Origin: Lingula anatina
Taxonomy: Eukaryota; Brachiopoda; Lingulata; Lingulida; Lingulidae
Direction: 5' to 3'
Length of the DNA stretch: 64,000 nt
Assembly: GCF_001039355.2 (NCBI RefSeq)
Contig: NW_019775683.1
Span: 180,739-244,738, forward strand
In this document: positions 1-10,360 of the stretch, one piece after another
Layout of the letters: each line of letters starts with the position of its first letter
Numbering within the stretch: position 1 is the first letter of the stretch
The notes under the pieces: model-generated
Seen by the model: the letters and a program-made list of their open reading frames with translations, nothing else
Told to the model about the DNA's origin: nothing
Databases searched by the model: none
Program-made: the position numbers and the translations under genes

Positions 1-166
1 TAGTTCTAAACCGTACCAAATGGCACGATTCGCTCTCTAAAATACCAAGATTTTCGGGGCCCCGAACCCCACGCCAAGACTGGTGGTGGTGGTGGGAGGG
101 GGGGGGGGGGAGGGTCGGCTTCAAAATCTGCGGACACCCCTTCAAATAATTTTAGATCCGCCACTG
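1..166 (+). repeat. hAT-like MITE family, copy C (cut by window start)
   Basis: This copy lacks its 5' end because the window begins inside it. It shares the family's internal blocks: 'tagttctaaaccgt', a 'ccctctaaaa'-like block, a G-rich stretch at about 97-115, 'gggtcggctt', and the terminal 'gatccgccactg' ending at 166. The same order of blocks is seen in the copies at 6939-7270 and 10092-10342. The ends (CAGTGGCGGAT and ATCCGCCMCTG) are typical in style of hAT-superfamily non-autonomous elements. That assignment is inference, since no clean 8-bp target duplication is visible at any copy. Confidence 0.65.
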
Positions 167-2845
167 GGAAGAATCAAGACCGTTTAGAAGTTATCCGAAA
201 TTTTTTTACAGTTTTACAAACAATCTTACAGCGAGGACTTCAGAACGCTGGGGAAGATGCACAGTAGCAATACTATGAGGAATAGCTAGACGTAGCTCAG
301 CAGTAACATTACTTAAAACATTAAGTGTGCATGTCTATTTTGTTCCCCTTATCATAATGTTGGTGAGTCTTTCAGATTTATAGACTTCCATTACGCAAAC
401 TAATATGAGAAAATTAATTCTGGCTCTGGTGTTCGTGTTGTATGAATCACGATGATTTTCTGATAATTGCGTTCAGGGATATCTATGGTGATGACACAAA
501 TTTTGTCGAATATTATGGAATAATCTTAGCCATAAAATTATAACTTGGTGGCATTACTGAAAAAATAAGTAAATGGCTACCCCTTTAATTCCTGATCATA
601 TATCAATACTATCAGGACGTTCAAAAGGCTCAAAGCCTTATTATAAAAAATTAAGTATAGTAGGTGTTTGGAAATTATTTACTTTTCACGCTTTGTTCCA
701 AATGAAAGAAAAACCAAATATTCGCTGAGTGTACAACACTGTACATTGTGTTAGCGAAGCACTTCCTGACGCAATGAAGAAAAAGCACAACTGCTGCAGC
801 GTCCCTAACAATTGGTCTTAACGGCGGCGTTTAAGATTACTTGAACGTAGGAATGTACGTATTTATTGTAGATAACGAGATTCCGGATAAAAATCTTAAG
901 ATGACACACGAGAAGTTCACAGACTTATTTCCAACGTGCTCCTTGTGGTATGATACTGTCATTAACCGTTTTTTCAGACGATTTATTATACCATGTTATA
1001 TACAGTAAATATAAAAAATGTGCATGTACCGGTACTCTTGCTAAAATGATAGAGTATTTCAGTTTTCTGTGACTTTTGTCACAAATCTTTTGATATAGCT
1101 GACTGCATTGGGCAATGAAAACATGTTCAAGTTTTGCAAGTGGAATTAACTCCTTAATGATGCAAAATGGTTGGTTAGAAATATGTACCCTGTATAAAAG
1201 AACTGGGCAGGCCGCGCGTGCACTTATGACCCAGTCACTGGTGTTTGCTTTTGCAAGTCAATATTTTTTTCTGCATTTTTGAAGTATGCCAATGCTTTGA
1301 CTTGAACCCCAATGGAGAACTTGGTAACTTGCGTGGATGTTTTTTTTTTTTTTTTTGCTGGAAATTAAAAGAACAGTGCTAATCACAATGGAAACACTCA
1401 AGGAAGTTTGTAAAACCATTCAGTTGTAAAAAACAATAAACGCATGAAACTACAGACTAGAAGTGTCGTATGTGTCGCCAAAAGAGAGCTTTATTGAGAG
1501 CATACAATGAAGCCGATTGTTTAAACAAAATGCTGTACTTTCGCCATATTTGCTAAGACCTTACATGTACCGCCGTGACTAAACTAATTTTATTTCCACT
1601 TGTGACAGGAATGGTATTTTAAGAATGGTAGTCCGTATATTATATACAGGTTTGGGATATCCTGGGTAAACAAATGGGACGGATCTAACCTGAACAGTGT
1701 AATCGAAAATGGACATATACGGTTTCTTTAGGCCTACCATACATTTCACTTGAAACATTCATTAGGAAAAACGGACGTTACACTTAAAAGAACTATGATC
1801 TCAGTAGCTGTGTCAAAGGAATCATGGCAGTAATATCTTGTTTGGCGCAGTGACAGCGGCAAATTTCTAATATCCTTTCTGAAATAAATTTCTGGAATGA
1901 ACAGTGGTTTGGCTACCAAGCGCATATAAGACATGGCAAGTTTGTAAAAAACCATCGAAACATTTGACCGACGGATCCAGGATTTCGCCAAGGAGATGAC
2001 ACTAAGAAAAATAGCTTAACCTGGTATAACATAAAATAGTAGACAAAGGTACATGTATATTCATCGTAATGCATGTATGTAGGGGGGTTTAAAATTTCTT
2101 ATTTTTGTCCCAATTCTCTCGTTTAAGGTTTTTTTTTTGGGGGGGGGGGGTTGAGAAGGAGTACGTTCGTAGAAAAGAATGGGTTCACGTGTTCCCCTGC
2201 GCCCCGGTCTGGTTCTGCCATTGCATTTTTTTATTTAAACTTCTTGGATGTTTCTGTCAAGAATAGATTTAATTCGCAGTAAAGGTCACAGTGATCAGGA
2301 AATCTGCACGCAATGTCTGTGAACGCTCCATAGAAAGTCGTTTATCGGGGCAAAATCAATGTCCATTTACTCATTGCATCAAACCTACTCATACTGGAAA
2401 AAGAAAATCAACGAAAATCGTATTTCTATGTAAGTGATGCGAAGAGTGAAAGTATCTATGATCTAAGTCTGGTGCGTTTCTCAGGGACCTGAAAGCAATC
2501 GATTCAATATTTGAATATACCAGTACGCACAGTGCATGTGAACCGGTGTAACGTGACGGGAGTCCCTAGTGATAGAGTAGTCCGTTTCCCATTCATGAGC
2601 CTCGCCCTAGATTTTGACCCACTCAGGTCAGGCCAACCCTAACCAAAATAACTTAATGGAGGGTGGGCTCTCTGTTACACGGACACTCAGTTTCCTTACA
2701 CCGGTACTGTATCTTTGCTTATTATAATACTGGTATATAGTGGTCCGTTTGTGATCTGCTGTGTGTTCATGTGTGCGTATGTGTACATGTGTGTTATTTC
2801 TCGATAGAGAGAAACACAAACAGAAACGGAAGTATATTAAAATGC

Positions 2846-2887
<42 letters not shown>

Positions 2888-3289
2888 TTGATGAAGAAGA
2901 TGGTGACAATGATGATAAGTACGTATGACATTCAAATGGCAGGATTCATGCTGTAGGTAACGGAGTTTCAGGCACAAACACAAACAGTTCAAATACAATT
3001 ATTTGCAACTGCATCTGTAATAAGGGGATCGGGACAAAGTCAAAACATCTGGGTTGACTTCGCTTCTAGTAGACCAATTTTCGTTTTCTTTTAACTGTAC
3101 GCCTATTGGTTAGGAAGAATAACTCATACGCGTGGCTATTAGGACTGTAATAAAGGTGGCTTTCCATTAATTAGGATAAATGACATGTTTATTTGCCAGA
3201 TATGACAGGATACGCGTGACGTCATCAAAGAGAGAATAATCAGGCGTCCCTCACAATTCTTCTTATTAATTTACTTGATAGACGGGTAG

Positions 3290-3333
<44 letters not shown>

Positions 3334-5010
3334 ACATAGTTTTAAGCAAACGATAGAGTTCCCCAATCACACCGTATGCACAGCAGTATTTTAGCACCAA
3401 CTTACCAGATTGAAATTCGCCCTTGTAAATTTATAATTATACATTTGCTCTGTGCTCACTTCGCTAAATGTCATTGACTAGTTGACTGAGGAAATAATCT
3501 GTTTTAGCTTAACTGAGGTTAGGGCACTTGCCAGGCCTGTTCTATGTTCATCTCTGTGCATCAGGTTCTTACCATCTGGGCCCCTGGGTTGCTAGGGGGC
3601 ATGCGGAGAACCAGGAAGAACAGCTGTTGTTTTTTCCCAGCACCTTGTTGTGTGTGTTATTGTGTTGACAAAGTCTGCTCTATTCTATGTAAATTGATAG
3701 AGGGCCTTGGGAACTATAGTCAGAGGATCAAAGGAATGTTTCACGTACCTAGTTCTCTTTATTTTGTTTTTATAAATGGTTTCCTCAATTGCAAATTGAT
3801 CACAGCTCCAATGTTGGTGACCATTAATAAATCTTCTTCAGGAAATGCGGTAACACAGTATAAGGTAGCCCTGTTCTCAAGTTATTGCGCATACAATGAT
3901 GCAAACACAATGCTTATGGACTGTGCTTATGGACACGGGAGTTTTTAGTGTTTCAGTTTCGACGGCCCAATATAATCCACTGCCATGTTTTTGTGTTAGA
4001 CTGAGAGGCACGAACTGGGTCCCATAACTCGCTAGCGTCGCATACTGCGAATAGCGATATGACATAGAGGCTACAGTGTACATGTATTATATGGGGCGAG
4101 TATGGGCGAGTTATGGAATCGAGACGCTTGCGCTCGGTCGCAATGCGCGATGCTTTCCAGTTACGGCCCCAGGTCGATATAAAAGAGCGTCCTTATAGTC
4201 TATTACCATGAAGTGTGATTATAATGAGAAACAGTAGAAATTAACAAACGCATTTCCCACTTCAACGAACAACACTTTGGGAAATCATCTCCGGTAGCAT
4301 ATGCTTCTATACTGGGTTTTCAAGTGCCAGAATACTATAATTATCAATAAAGGACTCCATCAACAATCCGTCTGAATGTTCTTAATGCGCTCCCCTGTGT
4401 GCTTAGCAGAGGTTATGACGATTAAGGTGAGGTGCCTTAATTATATTGATGATTTATACTGTTTGCGACGATAGAAAGTGCAATTTGGAACCGCCTGTAG
4501 GTAATTTTGGCTACAAAGACCTTCCCACAACCGAAGTTAAGTGTAGGACTCTTGTCGTTTAAACCTTTCATTTTTCTATTCAAATTGTATGTGGTTTTGT
4601 CTGCAAAGTAGACATGAACCAAATTTATTTTGAGCCAAACACTTACACAAAACAGTATATTTCTAAGTCAAAATTCGAAGGAGACATGTCGTCGTTGTGT
4701 TGGATGAAGGTAAGCGAGGCAGAAATTGTCTTACACACTAGTACAAAGTTGGTTTTGGGCATTTCAAATTTGGAAATAAATGATTGTCTAGTACTACAAA
4801 ATTGTTGGTGAGAATTCAATTTGTAACGTATTCGGGCGAAACCCGATTATCTATGAGTGTAAATAAAATGGGGGAGTCGGTACCATTTTTGAGAGAAGAC
4901 TGAACTATAATAATAATAATTTTTCTTCTTATTATTATTAGTGACCTCATTTTGCCATTACGATTTGTTGAAATGGACTGCCATCTTTCTATTAAAAATA
5001 AGTGTACATG
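167..5010. other. Gene-free AT-rich stretch with AAT microsatellites
   Basis: I see no supportable gene here. The longest frame (3544-3948, + strand, 134 codons) has no recognisable domain or splice context. AAT-type microsatellites lie at about 2846-2886 and 3292-3331. A (TAA)n followed by (TTA)n at about 4905-4940 could fold into a hairpin. A 'gatccaggatttcgccaagg' fragment near 1975 resembles the edge of the hAT-like MITE family. Confidence 0.6.
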
Positions 5011-5060
5011 CTCTCTCTCTCACCCCCCTCCTCTCTTTTTTCTCTCTTTCTCTCTCACAC

Positions 5061-5094
<34 letters not shown>
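5011..5094. repeat. CT-rich tract followed by (CA)n microsatellite
   Basis: A pyrimidine-rich CT tract (about 5011-5056) runs into an almost pure CA repeat (about 5057-5094). It lies just upstream of the first copy of the local duplicated segment. Confidence 0.9.
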
Positions 5095-5096
<2 letters not shown>

Positions 5097-5131
5097 GAAA
5101 AGGTGCACCAACTGAAATTAGGTTTACATAA

Positions 5132-5975
5132 CTACTGCAAGCAACCAACATGCAAGCGAAATACCACGTGCAGGATTACACGTGCGGGAAAACCTTGAGA
5201 CAGTGGGTGCATGCAGCGTCACATTATTTTTTAGACACATAGAGTAAGGCGTACCCGGTCATGTACAATGTAATCACCTTCCGGCTTTTCATACCGGTAA
5301 CTGGAGCTTGGGATTTGTTCATAATCACATATGCATTTATTCCTGGTAATACTTCACACGGCTGCTTATAATTAAGAAAACGTGTTTTTTCCAGTTTGAG
5401 TTGTTTTTTCCTATTTGCCAATTATGTTTGTGCGCAAAATTTGACAAAGCAGTCTGAGCTCCATGATTTCCCATATCTCAAATATTGTATGAATCGAGTA
5501 CCATTGTCAAATCATTGCCACCAAAACCGCCCAAATCTGGAGTCAAATGAACTCTATGAGGGTCAAGGGGTGCTGGACTCTGACTAGAGAGTCAAATGAC
5601 TCCAATTTTATTCTCAGTGTGCCTAGCCTTGAAGCGAATTCATGCTAAGAGAAATGTAAAAACACATTTGTTTCTAGTGATTAGTTTTTATGGTGTTGTT
5701 TACGCGATGAAAACGATTTTACAGTATATTCTAGTTCAATTACACTGTTAAATTAACCTCTAGGCCAGTAAACGAGCATATTTTCCCCATTGAGGTTGGA
5801 AAAAATTGGTGACAAAGGTTTCTGTCCAAGTATAACCAACAATTTACTTATGAAACATGTTTTAAGAGTGAAATGTCATTCGCTAACTCGAAGTGCGTAG
5901 CTCACAGGACCATGTCCGATTCTGTATAAAAAGGTGCTCAAAGGCCGCATTCACAACAGGGGACTAACTAGTCCG
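5132..5975. repeat. Local segmental repeat, copy 1 (intact, empty site)
   Basis: From 'ctactgcaagcaacc' onward this segment matches the one starting at 7467 with a constant offset of 2335 bases and only scattered substitutions. Compared with copy 2 it has about 58 extra bases near 5766-5825, and it lacks the mariner-like insertion: the sequence 'gtccaag TA taaccaac' at about 5831-5849 is uninterrupted. It runs into a GGCCGCATT MITE fragment at its right end. It carries a 65-codon reading frame on the - strand that is conserved in copy 2. Whether it is a fragment of a larger mobile element is unknown. Confidence 0.8.
5224..5421 (-). other. Repeat-borne 65-codon open frame, copy 1
   Basis: This frame runs ATG to stop and encodes 65 residues, basic at the N-terminus (MANRKKQLKLEK) with a hydrophobic C-terminal stretch (VITLYMTGYALLYVS). 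The copy at 7559-7756 encodes the same protein except for one Lys-to-Asn change near the C-terminus. I do not recognise the family. It may be a piece of a transposon-encoded protein or an open frame kept by recency of duplication alone. There is no splice or promoter evidence. Confidence 0.25.
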
Positions 5976-6060
5976 CGGATCAAATATGGCCGAGCCATTT
6001 GAATGCTTGTTGCGTAAACCTCGCAGGGGACCTATTCTGTGTCTATTACCCAGCAGGCAT
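5943..6060. repeat. GGCCGCATT MITE family, truncated copy
   Basis: The left end 'ggccgcattcacaacagggg' and the internal 'actaactagtccgcggatcaaatatggccgagcc' (read as two adjacent blocks) match the better-preserved copies at 14819-15087 and 56545-56714. The right half cannot be followed beyond the TA microsatellite at 6071, so this copy looks broken there. Confidence 0.65.
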
Positions 6061-6067
6061 AGTTGGT

Positions 6068-6070
<3 letters not shown>

Positions 6071-6116
<46 letters not shown>
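6071..6116. repeat. (TA)n microsatellite
   Basis: Uninterrupted AT dinucleotide repeat of about 46 bases, located where the preceding MITE copy loses similarity. Confidence 0.95.
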
Positions 6117-6118
<2 letters not shown>

Positions 6119-6177
6119 AAACTGGCCCTCTCTGTGAGAAAGCAGAAAGTTTCCATTTGATCCTTAACTCCCCAACG

Positions 6178-6246
6178 AAGCGTCTGTGGTTCCGTAGTAA
6201 CTTCGCCGTCTTGGACACACAGAGATACGTGGGTTCGAATCCCAAG
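6178..6246 (+). repeat. tRNA-like fragment, possible SINE head
   Basis: A perfect B-box-like GGTTCGAATCC at 6232-6242 lies about 45 bases downstream of an A-box-like 'tctgtggttccgtagt'. The intervening 'cgccgtcttggacacacagagatacgtg' (in two blocks) resembles tRNA-derived SINE heads more than a folded functional tRNA, because acceptor-stem pairing is not evident. A second B-box-like 'gagttcaaatccc' follows at about 6416-6428. Alternative: a decayed tRNA pseudogene or chance. Confidence 0.3.
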
Positions 6247-6938
6247 ATTTCCAATTCAATTTTTTAGTCAAAGAATTTCTAAAGATTGCATTTGGTTACA
6301 ATAAGAGGAAACTCGTACGTATGGAGGGTGGGTGGTTGGTCACGGTCCAGTCGGTAGGGGGTTTGGTTGCAAAAAAATACCAAGCCATCAGCAAACAATG
6401 GTTACGTCAAGTCACGAGTTCAAATCCCAGATGATGCGTGTCAGTTGGCCCTGCAATCGAAAACGAATGCAAACTCTCGTGTGTCCTAGCAAATTACCTT
6501 TTGCATAAAAATCCGGAATTGCATGTCATACAGCCCCTTCATAAAAAAGCTATCTGTTCGTTGGGATTATCAGCAAGAAAAGTTTTTTTTTAAAGTCACA
6601 TTGCTGCTTTTGCTTTACCTAATCATACATTTTGTTTTCATGCCCCCTCTCAATCCCTTGGCCTTGCTTATCAAGACTGTACATATAATCATACAGCACC
6701 CGGGGCAACTCCACACTGGACGTTTGAAATAGCAAAGACTACTCATAACTTTAAGCGCCAATTTGTAAACCGTTTTGGCTCTCATCGTGCTCTATAACGT
6801 CACAGATTAAGTCAAACGTAAACTCGGTGTAAAACAGAATAAAAATAAGAGCATCTGAAGTCATTTAACTAGGAACGTTCCGGGCAGGCTTCTAAAAAAT
6901 GACGTACTGTAACTTTCCCGCCATAAAACCACGTCATA

Positions 6939-7270
6939 CAGTGGCGGATTTAGGGGGTTCTGAAGAAAAGATCACCTTTGAAATTAGAATTTTGATCATC
7001 TGAGTCTTAGTTCTAAACCGTGCCATATGGCGCCGTTTGCCCTCTAAAACACTCCAAGGGGGCCGAGGTTCGTCTTCTTATCCGTGGCCTGTCATTCCTA
7101 AAAAAAATGGACCTCCCCTTAGCAAAATTTAAGGCTTCTTGCAAACAGTTGCTGCAAATTTGCAACAAATTTGCAAGAGGAAATTTACCATGTAAATTAA
7201 GTCTCTTGCAAATTTGCTGCAAACTCCCCANTGCTAAGGGTCCATTCAAATAATCCTGGATCCGCCCCTG
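6939..7270 (+). repeat. hAT-like MITE family, copy A (full length, with a gap)
   Basis: It begins CAGTGGCGGATTTAGG and ends CCTGGATCCGCCCCTG, so the termini are imperfect inverted repeats about 16 bases long. Internal blocks ('gaaattagaattttga', 'tagttctaaaccgtgcc') match copies B and C. A single N lies at 7231. Just before it, 'gcaaatttgctgcaaac'-type words repeat in both orientations, which may have confused assembly. The 8 flanking bases on either side (acgtcata and aagagact) do not match. Confidence 0.75.
7231..7231. other. Single-base assembly gap (N)
   Basis: One N inside MITE copy A. Other single Ns in this window coincide with contig joins, so the sequence on either side should be treated as separately assembled. 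Confidence 0.9.
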
Positions 7271-7452
7271 AAGAGACTGTCAATTAAATGTTTGGCTATT
7301 ACCAAGAAGTTATAAAGATTTATAACTTCTTGCTATTACGTAAGGTTGTGACTCAAATGGCTAACTTTTGGTTGCCTTTGGGCCAATGAAAGGGAGCAGC
7401 CCCCCCCCCCCCCCCCCCCGGACGAATTTCCTGTAAGAACCCGGTAAAGTGG

Positions 7453-7466
7453 CACGGTAAACAGTG
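7453..7466. repeat. Left 14-bp direct repeat of composite insertion
   Basis: CACGGTAAACAGTG here is repeated exactly at 10083-10096, immediately outside the duplicated segment plus its nested mariner element. It is a candidate target-site duplication for the insertion of segment copy 2. Confidence 0.5.
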
Positions 7467-7558
7467 CTACTGCAAGCAACCAACATGCAAGCGAAATACC
7501 ACGTGCAGGATTACACGTGCGGGAAAACCTTGAGACAGTGGGCGCATGCAGCGTCACA

Positions 7559-7756
7559 TTATTTATTAGACACATAGAGTAAGGCGTACCCGGTCATGTA
7601 CAATGTAATCACCTTCCGGCTTTTCATACCGGTAACTGGAGCTTGGGATTTGTTCATAATCACATATGCATTTATTCCTGGTAATACTTCACACGGCTGC
7701 TTATAATTAAGAAAACGTGTTTTTTCCAGTTTGAGTTGTTTTTTCCTATTTGCCAA
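7559..7756 (-). other. Repeat-borne 65-codon open frame, copy 2
   Basis: Same reading frame as that at 5224-5421, differing by one residue near the C-terminus. Both copies have kept the frame open, but the two segments are so similar overall that this is weak evidence for coding function. The product is not recognised. Confidence 0.25.
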
Positions 7757-8275
7757 TTATGTTTGTGCGCAAAATTTGACAAAGCAGTCTGAGCTCCATG
7801 ATTTCCCATATCTCAAATATTGTATGAATCGAGTACCATTGTCAAATCATTGCCACCAAAACCGCCCAAATCTGATATAGGAGTCAAATTAACTCTATGA
7901 GGGTCAAGGGGTGCTGGACTCTGACTAGAGAGTCAAATGACTCCAATTTTATCCTCAGTGTGCCTACCCTTGAAGCGAATTCATGCTAAGAGAAATGTAA
8001 AAAACACATTTGTTTCTAGTGATTAGTTTTTATGGTGTTGTTTACGCAAAGAAAACGATTTTACAGTATATTCTAGTTCAATTACACTGTTCAATTAACC
8101 TTTAGCCACTGTCCAAGTACAGACTTGACATTTAATATGGAATATTTTTTTAGAAATAATTTTTTATCAGTTTTTTCCTATTTTACTGGCTGATAAATGA
8201 AAATAAGGATTAAAATCGTGTTTTAATAACTTTAAATGATCTCTTTGATGTCATTGTGACATCAGTTCATTAATG

Positions 8276-8583
8276 GAATTCGCCAGAGAAGCAAACAAAA
8301 ACACATTGCCTATTCTATGTCACACGACTCCCATTAAAAGAGATATTTTGGATCTCCATATTTTCCAAATTATCGTCTGTAAAAGGGTAATACGCTCCAC
8401 AAAAGACCCTCATGTCAGTTGCTAGATGACAAAGAATTCGCCAGAGAAGCAAACAAAAACACATTGCCTATTCTATGTCATACGACTCCCATTAAAAGAG
8501 ATATTTTGGATCTCCATATTTTCCAAATTATCGTCTGTAAAAGGGTAATACGCTCCACAAAAGACCCTCATGTCAGTTGCTAG
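8276..8583. repeat. 150-bp tandem duplication inside the mariner-like element
   Basis: 8276-8425 and 8434-8583 are the same 150 bases with one substitution (cacacgactc versus catacgactc), separated by the 8 bases 'atgacaaa'. The duplication lies close to the left terminal repeat, outside the transposase region. Near-identity implies a recent event. Confidence 0.9.
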
Positions 8584-8779
8584 TCACAGTAATGGTCGTT
8601 GTTACGCCTGGCCTCTTCGTGGCTGTTGCCAGGGCTCTCAAGCGGCAAGGCATTTCTTGGGGGTAGGTCTTTAGAGTTCAATCTGGAACAGCATTCCAGG
8701 CATCCGTCTAAAATTGCCCAATCTGGTTCAGTTTTGTTGTAGGACATGTAGGCAGTTGATTGGTGAGTAATGGTCTACC

Positions 8780-9645
8780 GAAATATTGACTATGTGGTTC
8801 AAATGTGGCGATTTTGATGACCAGGGTAGCTGCTCATTCCCTTGGTTCTGTAAGTTATGTGCTATTAAAAGTGCTCTGTGTGAACCTGCAACCTCATCGT
8901 GCAACCTAGAATTGTTCCTAAGGTGCTCCCTATCAAATGATAGTCAAGTGGTTTCTAGATTATTCCTTTATTTAATCTGGTTCAGGTTTTCGTCGATGAC
9001 TACCATTGGTGTTTTGGCACCAATGTGGAATCTACTCCAAATACTGACGCTGTCAATCACCCTTGTCACTTTAGACCCGGCATATGCTTCGTCGTAGGCC
9101 TCCTCTGGATATCTATAAACTCTGTTTTGACTAATTGGGCGGTACAGGTGAAATCTGACCTCAATAAAGAAAGCCACGCAGTTTCAGTGTTCTACCCAGA
9201 ATCGTTCATGGCCCCCGATTCATTAGAAAAACAGACGACGATGTTTTGCTGTATACAGTGGGTTCCTCGAGGGTCATTTGGTGTTCTTACCTGCTAAAAC
9301 CAGTTTGGTGTTCGCTAAGGACTTTGAAAAACGCATTTTAGTGGCAATTTTCCCCTCGTTCTAAACGGACTAAGTGTTTTTTGTTTAGTTGCAGCAGCGT
9401 ATCCCGAAATACAGTGGGTCCTGTACCCTGTAGGTAAAATTTTGATACATTGGGGGTGACCTCTGTGTAGGTACATCGGTCTGGGCATTACTCTATAAAA
9501 CTGTGGGGACCGTTCCGTTTGGCGCTATGATCTGTCTGCTTATGTCTGTCTTTTTCGCGCCATTCTGCCTTAGATTAACAAATTTGTAATGCACTACTTG
9601 ACTCATCTTACGCACTGCAAAACTGACCGCTTGCATGCAAAATTT
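8780..9645 (-). pseudogene. Tc1/mariner transposase pseudogene
   Basis: Read on the - strand, the N-terminal block (about 9620-9440) gives VNLRQNGAKKTDISRQ, the helix-turn-helix seen in Tc1/mariner transposases. An open frame at 9177-8968 contains VRFHLYRPISQNRVYR and FHIGAKTPMVVIDENLNQ, which correspond to the region around the second catalytic Asp. At 8832-8791 the block LPWSSKSPHLNHI stands in place of the family's LPWPxxSPDLNPIE/D motif. The Asp of SPDLN is replaced by His, the Pro by His, and the following Glu/Asp by Val. The frame is interrupted by stops and shifts. In cells the ancestral protein would cut at the terminal repeats and reinsert at TA; this copy cannot. Confidence 0.85.
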
Positions 9646-10050
9646 CAAATTCTTCTATGCAGTAGTTGCCGAAATATGGATACTTTTTTGACAGAACCAA
9701 GCTTTGCCTAAGCCAAGCTTTGATCAGCCCAAAGGAACACTACCCAATTAAATCACTGCAAATAACATAATGTAGCAGCGCAACAGGCATGAAAGTCAGT
9801 TAATTGGTAGTGACACACCTGACTGCACACTTTTACATTCACAAATCTTATATGAGATCGGAGTTTTTTGAAAAAAGAACGTATTTTTATCTAGGTATAC
9901 CTTCGAAACTGAAATATTCCATATTAAATGTCAAGTCTGTATAACCAACAATTTACTTATGAAACGTGTTTTAAGAGTGAAATGTCATTCGCTAACTCGA
10001 TGTGCGTAGCTCACAGGACCATGTCCGATTCTGTATAAAAAGGTGCTCAA

Positions 10051-10082
10051 AGGCCGCGTTCACAACAGGGGACTAACTAGTC
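10051..10082. repeat. GGCCGCATT MITE fragment in segment copy 2
   Basis: 'ggccgcgttcacaacaggg' followed by 'gactaactagtc' matches the start of the MITE at 5943. The copy stops at the right 14-bp direct repeat, so segment copy 2 carried only this end of the MITE. Confidence 0.6.
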
Positions 10083-10096
10083 CACGGTAAACAGTG
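10083..10096. repeat. Right 14-bp direct repeat of composite insertion
   Basis: CACGGTAAACAGTG, identical to 7453-7466. Its last five bases are also the first bases (CAGTG) of hAT-like MITE copy B, so the inferred target lay across the left edge of that MITE. Confidence 0.5.
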
Positions 10097-10342
10097 GCGG
10101 ATTTAAGGGGGTGTCAGTGGGGGCCTAACCCCCTTCGATTTCTTAAAAAAAAAAAAAAACTCACATCAATGGTCCCCTCTTGAAATTAGAATTTTGACTA
10201 GCTGAATCATAGTTCTAAAACGTGCCAAGTGTCACCGTTCGCCCTCTAAAATACCACTTTTTCCGGTTCCTTCAGCGCCAAGGGGGCCGGGGGTCGACTT
10301 TGCAACTACGGACCCCCTTAAAACATCCTGGATCTGCCCCTG
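10092..10342 (+). repeat. hAT-like MITE family, copy B
   Basis: It begins CAGTGGCGGATTTAAGG and ends CTGGATCTGCCCCTG, with the shared internal blocks 'gaaattagaattttga' and 'tagttctaaaacgtgcc' and a poly-A run at about 10145-10159. At 251 bp it is shorter than copy A. Confidence 0.75.
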
Positions 10343-10360
10343 CAGATACTATTTTTCTTT

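Larger units (their letters stand above)
8120..9939 (-). mobile_element. Tc1/mariner-like DNA transposon, degenerate
   Basis: Perfect 28-bp terminal inverted repeats (8120-8147 and 9912-9939, beginning CAGACTTGACATTTA) are flanked by TA on both sides (8118-8119 and 9940-9941). The undisturbed target is seen in segment copy 1, 'gtccaag TA taacc'. The interior carries a decayed transposase on the - strand with the N-terminal helix-turn-helix near 9640-9450, a core block at 9177-8968 and the C-terminal catalytic block at about 8832-8791. TA duplication, inverted-repeat length and motif order fit the Tc1/mariner superfamily. The length of 1820 bp is in the usual range. Stops, frame changes and lost catalytic residues make it non-autonomous. 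Confidence 0.9.
7467..10082. repeat. Local segmental repeat, copy 2, split by a mariner-like element
   Basis: The outer parts (7467-8119 and 9940-10082) are colinear with 5132-5975. The middle (8120-9939) is a transposon. About 58 bases present in copy 1 (5766-5825) are absent between 'aaccttt' and 'actgtccaag'. Exact 14-bp direct repeats flank the whole unit. The inferred order is that copy 2 was inserted near the left end of a hAT-like MITE, and a mariner-like element then jumped into copy 2. Confidence 0.7.

Noticed and set aside
3544-3948. 134-codon + strand frame
   Set aside because: No domain, no splice or promoter context, and an odd Cys-rich composition from low-information DNA.
8786-9297. 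Two + strand frames (103 and 90 codons)
   Set aside because: They are antisense shadows of the mariner transposase pseudogene.
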